In this document: positions 14,632-19,493 of the stretch, piece after piece
How the letters are laid out: the number at the start of each line of letters is the position of its first letter
Numbering within the stretch: the first letter of the stretch is position 1
Source of the DNA: a virus
Virus record (IMG/VR): IMGVR_UViG_3300028399_000030
Location: 1-22,734 of that record
Strand: one strand, 5' to 3'
Length of the DNA stretch: 22,734 bases
Program-made: the position numbers and the translations under genes
Notes under the pieces: generated by a model
The model's database searches: none
What the model was told of the DNA's origin: nothing
Seen by the model: the letters and a program-made list of their open reading frames with translations, nothing else

Positions 14632-15086
14632 GCGAAGCGATGCGTCTCTCGCCGCATTTCACGCTGGAGGAGCTGACGGTCTCGGAGGTGGCGGCCCGCC
14701 TCGGCATCGACAACACGCCGCCACGCGAGGTCATCGACAACCTCAAGGTGCTGTGCGTGCACCTCGAGCGCATCCGCTCGGCGCTCGGCGACCACCCGAT
14801 CATCATCACGTCGGGGTACCGGTCGCCGGAGCTCAACGAGCAGATCGGCGGCGCGCGCACGAGCGCTCATCTCAAGGGCCTGGCCGCCGATTTCATCTGC
14901 CCGTCCTACGGGTCTCCCATCGAGATCTGCGAGCGGATCGTGGACGAGGCGGTGCCCTTCGACCAGCTCATCTACGAGTACGGCCGATGGGTGCACCTGG
15001 GCCTGTCGGAGACGGAGTACCGCCACCAGGTTCTCACCATCTGCCGCGGGACAGGCTACATGCCCGGGCTTCGGGAGTGCGCATGA
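14628..15086 (+). CDS. Endolysin, peptidase M15 (D-Ala-D-Ala carboxypeptidase-like)
   Basis: A 152-residue zinc peptidase of the M15_3 type that cleaves peptide cross-links of peptidoglycan to lyse the host. Motifs seen: SPHFTLEEL at the N-terminus, a TSGYRSPELN loop at 61-70, SAHLKGLAADF at 79-89 and WVHLG at 121-125. The likely zinc ligands are H81, D88 and H123, with E117 as a possible catalytic acid. There is no signal peptide, so export would need a holin. Starts by ATGA overlap with the XhlA-like gene. It is complete at the usual length for single-domain phage M15 endolysins. Confidence 0.9.
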   Translation: MSEAMRLSPHFTLEELTVSEVAARLGIDNTPPREVIDNLKVLCVHLERIRSALGDHPIIITSGYRSPELNEQIGGARTSAHLKGLAADFICPSYGSPIEICERIVDEAVPFDQLIYEYGRWVHLGLSETEYRHQVLTICRGTGYMPGLRECA

Positions 15087-15164
15087 GTGGCCGCGGACGA
15101 GGCGCAGGTGATCCTGATCGCAGCTTTCTGGGCGGCGGTGCTCGTGCTGCTGATGCTCGAGTAG
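15087..15164 (+). CDS. Candidate 25-residue membrane peptide in lysis cassette
   Basis: Immediately after the endolysin TGA, a GTG opens a 25-codon frame: AADEAQ, then an unbroken hydrophobic stretch ILIAAFWAAVLVLLM, ending in Glu. A GGAG site at 15074-15077 is within usable distance. A competing start, ATG at 15083, reads the same DNA in another frame. The hydrophobic peptide and the cassette context are suggestive of a small membrane protein, such as an antiholin-like or holin partner, but the frame is too short to be certain. Confidence 0.35.
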   Translation: MAADEAQVILIAAFWAAVLVLLMLE

Positions 15165-15346
15165 TGCGCCGCTTCCCGGTCGAGCGGCTGCTCTCGAGCC
15201 TGCGCCGTCCGCCGCGCTGGCCCTACGACTGGCTTGGCTTCGAGTCGCTCACCGAGCGCGATCGGGCGGCACTGTGGGCCGTGCATCGCCACACGCGCCC
15301 GTGGCTGCACGCACGGCGTCTGTGGGCGCGAGCGAGGGTGTCCTGA
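15164..15346 (+). CDS. Small basic protein in lysis cassette, unknown
   Basis: A 60-residue, strongly basic protein (GTG start overlapping the TAG of the tiny membrane frame). It reads VRRFPVERLLSSLRRPP, then RWPYDWLGFESLTERDRAALW and a C-terminal HTRPWLHARRLWARARVS. The same frame can instead start at ATG 15083, adding 27 Gly/Ala/Arg residues that look like translation of the membrane-peptide gene in a shifted frame; that longer form has a well-placed GGGAG site. I cannot decide between them. Tail ends with a TGATG overlap. No family recognised. Confidence 0.5.
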   Translation: MRRFPVERLLSSLRRPPRWPYDWLGFESLTERDRAALWAVHRHTRPWLHARRLWARARVS

Positions 15347-15465
15347 TGGCTGAGGTCATTGCCTTCGTGGTGATCATCGTGGTGATCGTTGTGCTCGTGG
15401 CCGGACGCGAGCGCGCGCTGGCCGGCGTCCTGTGGGCCTTGCGGAGGATCATGGGCAGGCGATGA
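15346..15465 (+). CDS. 39-residue single-span membrane protein in lysis cassette
   Basis: A 39-residue protein whose N-terminal half is one membrane helix (VIAFVVIIVVIVVLVAG, residues 4-20), followed by a basic cytoplasmic-type tail (RERALAGVLWALRRIMGRR). Its ATG overlaps the upstream TGA, and its stop overlaps the next ATG. The tiny size and position suggest a pinholin- or antiholin-like part of the lysis system. That is inference from context. Confidence 0.6.
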   Translation: MAEVIAFVVIIVVIVVLVAGRERALAGVLWALRRIMGRR

Positions 15466-15701
15466 GACGCGCGCTCCTTGAGGCAGCCGAGATCGTCGAC
15501 GCCTGGCGCGTCGTGCCGCGCCTGATGCTCGCGCTCTACGGGCTCATGTGCTGGCACGTGGCGGACTGGTTCATGCACCTGCCCGACCCGTCCGGCACGC
15601 AGGCGGCCTTCGTGAGCACGATCTGGGGCGGCGCAGCGGCCTGGTTCGGGCTTTACGTGCGGTCGGGCCCACCAGGCCCGCAGCAGCGGGGTGGCTCATG
15701 A
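15462..15701 (+). CDS. Holin candidate, two membrane spans
   Basis: A 79-residue protein with two predicted membrane segments (about 18-38, VPRLMLALYGLMCWHVADWF; and about 48-66, AAFVSTIWGGAAAWFGLYV) joined by a short PDPSGTQ loop, and a hydrophilic Gly/Pro-rich C-terminus. This DWF-x-x-x-P-x-P-x-x-x-Q-x-AFVS...AAAWFGLYV arrangement recurs in holin-like membrane proteins of proteobacterial phages. It would assemble lesions in the inner membrane that release the endolysin. Neighbours are lysis genes on both sides, and both ends overlap the adjacent genes by ATGA. Confidence 0.65.
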   Translation: MRRALLEAAEIVDAWRVVPRLMLALYGLMCWHVADWFMHLPDPSGTQAAFVSTIWGGAAAWFGLYVRSGPPGPQQRGGS

Positions 15702-16078
15702 TCTGGCTCGAGCTGTTCCGGTGGGCGGGCAGGCTCGGTGCCGGAGGCCTCGGGCGCTGGCTCAAGCTCGGCCTGCTCGGGGCCGTGGTGGCCGCGGCCG
15801 CCGGCCTGGTGCTGTGGGTGCGCTCGGCCGAGAGCCGGGCGGCGACCTACGCCGCGGAGATCGCCATGCTGCGGTCCGAGCAGCGCTCGCTCCAGGAGCA
15901 GCTGCGGGCGGCCCGCGAGGAGCGACAGCGGGCGCTGCGGCTTCTGGGCGACCTCCGCCGCAAGGAGGCCGCCCGCCGGCGCGAGGTCGAGCGGCTCAGG
16001 GCCGCGCTGAAGGAGATTCCCAATGAGGGCTGCCTGGATCGTCCCCTGCCTGATCCTGTCGGCCGGCTGCTCCAGTAA
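15698..16078 (+). CDS. Rz-like i-spanin
   Basis: A 126-residue protein with a short cytoplasmic N-terminus, one membrane segment (about 22-41, LKLGLLGAVVAAAAGLVLWV) and a long periplasmic coiled coil (about 45-115). This is the standard layout of the inner-membrane spanin subunit Rz, which joins the outer-membrane subunit to fuse the two membranes in the last step of lysis. The gene for the partner starts inside its 3' end in another frame. ATG overlaps the upstream stop. Confidence 0.82.
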   Translation: MIWLELFRWAGRLGAGGLGRWLKLGLLGAVVAAAAGLVLWVRSAESRAATYAAEIAMLRSEQRSLQEQLRAAREERQRALRLLGDLRRKEAARRREVERLRAALKEIPNEGCLDRPLPDPVGRLLQ

Positions 16079-16292
16079 GCCGGTCGTCAGGACCGAGACG
16101 GTCTACGTCCGGCCGCCGCCCGAGCTGCTCGAGCCCTGCGAGCGGCCGGAATGGCGGGGGCGCACCTACCGCGACCTGGTCGAGCACGCAATCCGCCTGC
16201 GCGAGGCCCTGGAGGCCTGCGACGACCAGGTGGCCACGCTCAGGGAGTGGTCTAGTGCTGCGCCACGCCGAGATCCCGCCGATGCGTTATGA
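16023..16292 (+). CDS. Rz1-like o-spanin lipoprotein (overlaps Rz)
   Basis: An 89-residue protein in a different frame, starting 56 nt before the Rz stop. It has a short lipoprotein signal: hydrophobic core AAWIVPCLI and a lipobox L-S-A-G-C with Cys16 as the lipidation site. A Pro-rich stretch (RPPPELLEPCERP) follows, as is typical of Rz1-like o-spanins. It then has a helical end with Cys48-type and CDDQVATLREW motifs. It is anchored in the outer membrane and pairs with Rz. The overlap of Rz and Rz1, rather than complete nesting, is one of the known arrangements. It is the last gene of the late operon. Confidence 0.82.
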   Translation: MRAAWIVPCLILSAGCSSKPVVRTETVYVRPPPELLEPCERPEWRGRTYRDLVEHAIRLREALEACDDQVATLREWSSAAPRRDPADAL

Positions 16293-16323
16293 TGAGCCAA
16301 GTGAACGGAGAGGGTGAGGCAAG

Positions 16324-16333
16324 CAGACTTACC
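16324..16333 (+). repeat. Arm-type site candidate, left copy of CAGACTTACC
   Basis: CAGACTTACC here recurs exactly at 16515-16524, one copy on each side of the tRNA-like core. Flanking direct repeats of about 10 bp are typical of the arm-type sites bound by the N-terminal domain of phage tyrosine integrases. Confidence 0.45.
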
Positions 16334-16375
16334 TGCGGCTAGGACTCGCGCGATGCACGCAGGGGCATTGATAGC

Positions 16376-16392
16376 GGCTTGACACATAAGCC
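16376..16392. repeat. GGCTT-7nt-AAGCC inverted repeat beside the core
   Basis: Two 5-bp arms (16376-16380 and 16388-16392) surround 7 nt and lie 2 nt left of the tRNA-like segment. The geometry fits a core-type pair with a 7-bp spacer used by tyrosine recombinases, but short inverted repeats like this also occur by chance. Confidence 0.3.
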
Positions 16393-16394
16393 TC

Positions 16395-16417
16395 TTCGAG
16401 TCTCCCCTCCGGCACCA
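16395..16417 (+). other. Phage attachment site core (attP candidate): copy of a tRNA 3' end
   Basis: These 23 nt have exactly the layout of a tRNA 3' end: a T-loop TTCGAGT (positions 54-60), CTCCC (61-65, starting with the invariant C61), a 7-nt acceptor strand CTCCGGC, discriminator A, and an encoded CCA. The 5' neighbours do not complete a T-stem, so this is a fragment and not a tRNA gene. The implied tRNA starts GCCGGAG, which suggests tRNA-Leu, but this is not certain. Phage integrases commonly use such 3' ends as crossover sites because they rebuild the host tRNA. An integrase gene begins 163 nt downstream. Confidence 0.7.
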
Positions 16418-16433
16418 TCCGACAGCCCGAAAG

Positions 16434-16465
16434 CGCCCGTAACCGCTTGAGGTTGCGGGCGTTTT
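16434..16465 (+). terminator. Intrinsic terminator ending the late operon
   Basis: Bases 16434-16444 and 16451-16461 form an 11-bp stem (ten Watson-Crick pairs and one G-U) with a 6-nt loop, followed by TTTTCTCTT. It would stop late transcription before the integrase. It lies 16 nt after the tRNA-like CCA, so it may also be the copied terminator of the host tRNA gene. Confidence 0.85.
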
Positions 16466-16494
16466 CTCTTGCGGGCGGCGCATTTTCGGCCTAG

Positions 16495-16507
16495 ACTGCG
16501 CCGCAGT
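16495..16507. promoter_or_regulatory. Perfect 13-bp palindrome near putative integrase promoter
   Basis: ACTGCGCCGCAGT is symmetric around base 16501 and overlaps the end of the weak -10 candidate at 16492-16497. An operator for integrase control is possible, but nothing in the window shows which protein would bind. Confidence 0.3.
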
Positions 16508-16514
16508 AGATACA

Positions 16515-16524
16515 CAGACTTACC
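16515..16524 (+). repeat. Arm-type site candidate, right copy of CAGACTTACC
   Basis: Exact second copy of the 10-mer at 16324-16333, same orientation, on the integrase side of the core. Confidence 0.45.
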
Positions 16525-16542
16525 GCAGGGCGCCGTTTCTCG

Positions 16543-16573
16543 TCCCGCACATATCCCGCACGCGATCCCGCAC
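16543..16573 (+). repeat. Three helically phased TCCCGCAC octamers before the integrase
   Basis: TCCCGCAC occurs at 16543-16550, 16554-16561 and 16566-16573, with start-to-start steps of 11 and 12 bp, about one DNA turn. The last copy ends 6 bp before the integrase ATG. Phased same-face direct repeats suit cooperative binding of integrase arms, an excisionase or a repressor of int. Confidence 0.5.
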
Positions 16574-16579
16574 GCTCGC

Positions 16580-17566
16580 ATGGCCTACATCCGCAAGATC
16601 GCCTCCGGGTGGCGCGCCGAGATCCAGCGCCGCGGCATCCGCGTCTCACGCGTCTGCCGCACCCGTCAGGCCGCCGAGGCCTGGGCCCGCCAGGTCGAGA
16701 TCGAGATCGACGCGGGCCGCTACCGGCCGGCCGCCGGCAAGACCGTGGCCGATCTCCTCGAGCGCTACGCCCGCGAGGTGAGCTCCAGGAAGCGCGGCGC
16801 CCGCTGGGAGGCCATCCGCCTCCGGATCCTGCTGCGCGACCCACTCGCCCAGGTGCCGCTCGAGCGCCTGGCCGCGCCCGACATCGCCGCCTGGCGGGAC
16901 CGCCGCCTCCGCGATGTATCCGCGGCCACCGTACGCCGGGAGTGGACGCTGCTCCGCCACGCGTTCCGGATCGCGCAGGAGGAGTGGCACTGGATCGCCG
17001 AGCACCCGATGCGCACCGTCAAGCCGCCGCCGAAGCAGCCCGCCCGGCAGCGGCGCATCTCGGACGAGGAGATCGAGCGCATCCTGTGGGCGGCAGGCTG
17101 GCAGCCAGACCGGCCACCCGAGACGGTCACGGAGCGGGTCGCGGCGGCCTTCGTCTTCGCCCTCGAGACGGCCATGCGGGCAGGCGAGATCGTGGGACTC
17201 ACCTGGGACCGCGTCCACGGCTCGCACGTGCACCTGCCGCGGACCAAGAACGGCAACCCGCGCGACGTGCCGCTTTCGTTACGGGCGCGGTCGATCCTCG
17301 ATCACCTGCGGGCCTTCGAGTTCGAGGGCGGCAAGGTGTTCGGGCTCAAGTCCTCGCAGCTCGATGCGCTCTTCCGCAGGCTCAAGGCGCGCGCCGGCAT
17401 CACAGACCTGCATTTCCACGACACGCGGCGGGAAGCCCTGACGCGCCTGGCGCGGCGCTTCGGGCCGCTGGAGCTCGCCCGCATCAGCGGGCATCGCGAC
17501 CTGCGGATCCTGCTGGACGTGTACTACGCGCCTTCCGTGGAGGAGCTGGCGGCGCGGCTGGACTGA
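16580..17566 (+). CDS. Tyrosine integrase
   Basis: A 328-residue tyrosine recombinase. Residues 1-45 look like the arm-binding domain (AYIRKIASGWRAEIQRRG), residues 50-150 the core-binding SAM-like domain, and 160-328 the catalytic domain. Catalytic residues seen: R200 in ETAMRAGEI, K223 in RTKNGNPR, H280 and R283 in HDTRREA, H305 in SGHRDL, and the nucleophile Tyr at 315 or 316 (VYYAP). The start at ATG 16580 is chosen over an upstream in-frame ATG at 16469, because the upstream part runs through the octamer repeats and promoter region. It catalyses integration at the tRNA-like core. It converges on, and overlaps by 43 bp, the excisionase-like gene on the other strand. Confidence 0.93.
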   Translation: MAYIRKIASGWRAEIQRRGIRVSRVCRTRQAAEAWARQVEIEIDAGRYRPAAGKTVADLLERYAREVSSRKRGARWEAIRLRILLRDPLAQVPLERLAAPDIAAWRDRRLRDVSAATVRREWTLLRHAFRIAQEEWHWIAEHPMRTVKPPPKQPARQRRISDEEIERILWAAGWQPDRPPETVTERVAAAFVFALETAMRAGEIVGLTWDRVHGSHVHLPRTKNGNPRDVPLSLRARSILDHLRAFEFEGGKVFGLKSSQLDALFRRLKARAGITDLHFHDTRREALTRLARRFGPLELARISGHRDLRILLDVYYAPSVEELAARLD

Positions 17567-17835
17567 GCGCGGCGGCGGCCATCGCGCAGCGAGTACGGGA
17601 ACTGCCGCTCGGCCCAGCGGATGACCTCGATGGCCCGCCAGCGCAGCGGCCCGCGGCCCCCGAGGCGGATGGCGGGCGGGAAGTCGGGGCGGATCGCGTA
17701 GCGCTCCCGCACCTGGCGCTCCGAGACCTTCAGGTAGCGGGCGACCTCGGCCACGCCCCACAGGTCCACGGCCACCGGCACCTGGTGCAGGCGGCGGGCG
17801 ATCTCCTCAGCCAGGCGCTCGATGTCGGTGCTCAC
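17524..17835 (-). CDS. Excisionase / AlpA-like HTH DNA-binding protein
   Basis: A 103-residue protein with a winged-helix HTH (about residues 24-70): LWGVAEVARYLKVSERQVRERY, then FPPAIRLGGRGPLRWRAIEVIRWAE. This is the MerR-like/AlpA fold used by phage excisionases and AlpA regulators. GTG start overlaps the upstream TGA (GTGA). Its 3' end overlaps the integrase 3' end on the opposite strand, so each transcript is antisense to the other. As the last gene of the leftward operon, it would be made when the lytic early promoter is active, which fits an excision role. Confidence 0.78.
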   Translation of the reverse strand: MSTDIERLAEEIARRLHQVPVAVDLWGVAEVARYLKVSERQVRERYAIRPDFPPAIRLGGRGPLRWRAIEVIRWAERQFPYSLRDGRRRAQSSRAASSSTEGA

Positions 17836-18236
17836 GGCGTCTCGGCGGGCCTCTGATCGCGCTCCAGCGGCTCCCAGGCCTCGCAGCAGTGGTCTGCAAA
17901 GGTCCAGCGGCGCGGCTCGTCAGGGCTGCAGTCGTGGTAGCAGTACCCGTCCTGTGCTGCCTTCCGCTGCCACCAGAGGCAGGTGCTGCAGCGGCGTCCC
18001 TGCCCTCCGGTCAGGCCCAATGCCTGCTCCAGCTCGGCCACCCGCGCCTCGAGGCGCGAAAGGCGTGCCTCGAGGTCTCGGCCGGATTTCCCGTCGAGCT
18101 GGCGTGACTCGCGCTCGCGGTGCCATGCCAGACGGCAGCGGTTCGAGCAGAACCGCTGCCAGGGGCGCTTCACCTCGAAGCCCGCCCCGCAATGGGCGCA
18201 TGCGCGCAATGTCGGCTCAGAACGCGTTGCGCGCAT
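17832..18236 (-). CDS. Double cysteine-cluster protein with coiled coil, unknown
   Basis: A 134-residue protein with two metal-binding-type clusters. The first is CAHC at 13-16 plus C30/C34 in RFCSNRCRLAWHR, a typical FCS-type or zinc-ribbon pattern. The second is C83/C86 (CSTC), C99, C103 and C117-C118. A coiled coil (about 50-72, DLEARLSRLEARVAELEQAL) separates them, so a dimer with paired zinc domains is plausible. Such early phage proteins are often DNA- or RNA-binding or host-take-over factors. Two bases separate it from the HNH gene, and it overlaps the excisionase gene. No named family recognised. Confidence 0.65.
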   Translation of the reverse strand: MRATRSEPTLRACAHCGAGFEVKRPWQRFCSNRCRLAWHRERESRQLDGKSGRDLEARLSRLEARVAELEQALGLTGGQGRRCSTCLWWQRKAAQDGYCYHDCSPDEPRRWTFADHCCEAWEPLERDQRPAETP

Positions 18237-18238
18237 TC

Positions 18239-18556
18239 TCAGAGCCCCTCCAGCGCCATCTGCCCGCTCTCGAGCTCCCGTCTCAGCTTCCGGCTGCGGC
18301 GTCGCAGGACCGCGTCGTGCCGGTTGTGGCAGCGCTGGCAAAGCGCCGCCAGGTTCAGCAGGCTTGCCGCCTCCGGGTTCGGGTCGTAGACGTGCGCCGT
18401 CGTGAGCACCACCTTCGCCCCTGTCACTGGGTGCGGCTTGCCGTGCTCGGCACTGCACCACTCGCACCGGCCACGCGCCCGGACGAAGCGGACGAACCGC
18501 GAGCGCAGCTTCCAGTCCTTCGGATAGCGGCGGGCGTTCTCGGGGCGGATGGGCAT
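18239..18556 (-). CDS. HNH endonuclease
   Basis: A 105-residue HNH-family protein. The zinc knuckle is C31-x-x-C34 and C73-x-x-C76, and the catalytic set is H55 (TTAHVYD), an Asn in the LNLAALC segment, and H77/H80 in RCHNRHD, in the usual order. HNH proteins cut or nick DNA and can act in packaging, recombination, homing or defence. Here the gene is in the early operon, not near the terminase, so the role is unclear. Start ATG overlaps the upstream stop (TGATG); a longer in-frame start exists 10 codons upstream inside that gene. Confidence 0.85.
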   Translation of the reverse strand: MPIRPENARRYPKDWKLRSRFVRFVRARGRCEWCSAEHGKPHPVTGAKVVLTTAHVYDPNPEAASLLNLAALCQRCHNRHDAVLRRRSRKLRRELESGQMALEGL

Positions 18557-18894
18557 CAGTCCTTCCCCATACACGTCGCCCCACAATCAAGGCACTCGTA
18601 CATGGTGCTGCCCTTGAGGCGGGCGTTCTCGCTGCGGAGGCGTTCAAGTTCATCCGCGAGCTGGCCGAGAAGGCGGGCCATGTCGGGGGCAGCGGCGATG
18701 AGGCGAGCGTCCGCATCTCGCTCCAAGTAGTTCGTGCGCATGGACAACAGCCGGAACCCCGACTGGGACATAACAGTGCGGTATCGCCGACGCTTTGCCT
18801 CGCCCTCGCCGATGCGCCACGGCCCAGGCGTTGCTTCCTCAGCCAACTTTGCCATCTCCCGCGCACGGCGGATAAGGTCGGACGCATCGCTCAT
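18556..18894 (-). CDS. Ea22-like phage early protein
   Basis: A 112-residue protein preceded by an AGGAGG site. The EATPGPWRIG motif at 19-28, then a variable part, then DADARLIAAAPDMARLLGQLADEL is the pattern of the Ea22-like family widespread in temperate phages. A C-terminal cysteine cluster (YECLDCGATCMG) follows a helix (LERLRSENARLKG). The biochemical role of the family is unknown; lambda Ea22 is expressed early from the leftward operon, which matches its place here. Confidence 0.72.
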   Translation of the reverse strand: MSDASDLIRRAREMAKLAEEATPGPWRIGEGEAKRRRYRTVMSQSGFRLLSMRTNYLERDADARLIAAAPDMARLLGQLADELERLRSENARLKGSTMYECLDCGATCMGKD

Positions 18895-18923
18895 CTCGCA
18901 TCCTCCTGAGCGGTTTGGCGGCC

Positions 18924-19001
18924 CTACTCACGCGCTGGCCTCCGACCAACCGGACACCACGCTTCCAACCAGGCCAACGCGCTTTCGGGCCATGAACTCA
19001 T
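18924..19001 (-). CDS. Candidate 25-residue ORF in the early operon
   Basis: A 25-codon frame with ATG overlapping the previous gene's TGA (ATGA), the junction used throughout this operon. It encodes a Trp-rich peptide (SSWPESALAWLEAWCPVGRR). It occupies most of a roughly 100-bp gap that has no other content apart from the ribosome site of the Ea22-like gene. The overlap could be chance. No family recognised. Confidence 0.3.
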   Translation of the reverse strand: MSSWPESALAWLEAWCPVGRRPARE

Positions 19002-19348
19002 CTTCGCCACGTCACCTCTTCGGCGAAGACGCGCTCCTTTGCGCATTCGTTTGTGAGCGTCTGCTGCTGCCGGCGCGCTCTCCAGCGGCGCCGGTACTCG
19101 AGATAGCAGCCCTTGCACAGATTGTGCGTGCCGTACTGACCCGCTGGCGCGAAGTACCAGAAGTCGGTGTCGAGCGGATAGAAGTCGCCACAGCATGAGC
19201 AGTGCTTCTCGAGGAAGCCGTCTTCGATTCTGAAGCGGCCGCGCTCGAGCCCGCGCGCGATCTGGTCGGGCGTGAGCATCGGGCAGACGGGCCCGACGCG
19301 GCCATGCGGCGATGGCGGGCCCTTGCGGTGTGCAGCCAGGTCAAGCAT
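18998..19348 (-). CDS. Zinc-finger phage protein (CxxC...CxxC)
   Basis: A 116-residue protein with a central zinc-ribbon candidate: C50-x-x-C53 in HCSCCGDFYPLDTDFW, and C78-x-x-C81 in HNLCKGCYLEYRRRWRARR, followed by a basic helix. This CxxC-FYP-DTDFW...CKxCYLEYRRRW form is a known pattern in small phage or host proteins of unknown function, likely nucleic-acid binding. ATG at 19348 has a GGGAGAGG site just upstream; an internal ATG at 19279 is the alternative. It overlaps the small membrane protein gene upstream by 8 nt. Confidence 0.7.
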   Translation of the reverse strand: MLDLAAHRKGPPSPHGRVGPVCPMLTPDQIARGLERGRFRIEDGFLEKHCSCCGDFYPLDTDFWYFAPAGQYGTHNLCKGCYLEYRRRWRARRQQQTLTNECAKERVFAEEVTWRR

Positions 19349-19493
19349 CGCGCCTCTCCCGCTCGATGGGCACCACGGCCTCCTGGCCGAGCGGTACCTC
19401 GTCGGGCTCGTCGCCGGCGGCGAAGAGGCATGAGAGCGCCATGCCGACGACGAGCCCGAGGCACACCCCCGCGATGAAGGCGATCCCGGTCAT
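19341..19493 (-). CDS. 50-residue single-span membrane protein
   Basis: A 50-residue protein starting at ATG 19493, overlapping the ParB-like gene's stop by ATGA. It has an N-terminal membrane segment (GIAFIAGVCLGLVVGMALSC, about residues 3-25) followed by an acidic then basic tail (GDEPDEVPLGQEAVVPIERERR). A GGAGGA-type site lies in the upstream gene's last codons. Tiny membrane proteins in phage early operons are often superinfection-exclusion or host-modulating factors, but nothing here shows that directly. Confidence 0.6.
   Translation of the reverse strand: MTGIAFIAGVCLGLVVGMALSCLFAAGDEPDEVPLGQEAVVPIERERRDA

Larger units (their letters stand above)
16293..16579. other. Intergenic integration region (287 bp) between o-spanin and integrase
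   Basis: No convincing gene is visible. The region holds, from left to right, a direct repeat half (16324-16333), a GGCTT-N7-AAGCC inverted repeat (16376-16392), a tRNA 3'-end copy (16395-16417), a terminator (16434-16465), a weak promoter candidate for the integrase (TTGCGG at 16469-16474, 17-bp spacer, TAGACT at 16492-16497), a perfect 13-bp palindrome (16495-16507), the second direct repeat half (16515-16524) and three octamers (16543-16573). Confidence 0.7.

Noticed and set aside
16379-16384. TTGACA as a promoter -35 for the integrase
   Set aside because: At 16-18 bp downstream there is only CTCCCC-type sequence and no -10, and the terminator lies between it and int.
16395-16417. A complete tRNA gene
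   Set aside because: Only the T-loop to CCA part is present; the 5' side does not form a T-stem and no D-arm or anticodon arm lies upstream.
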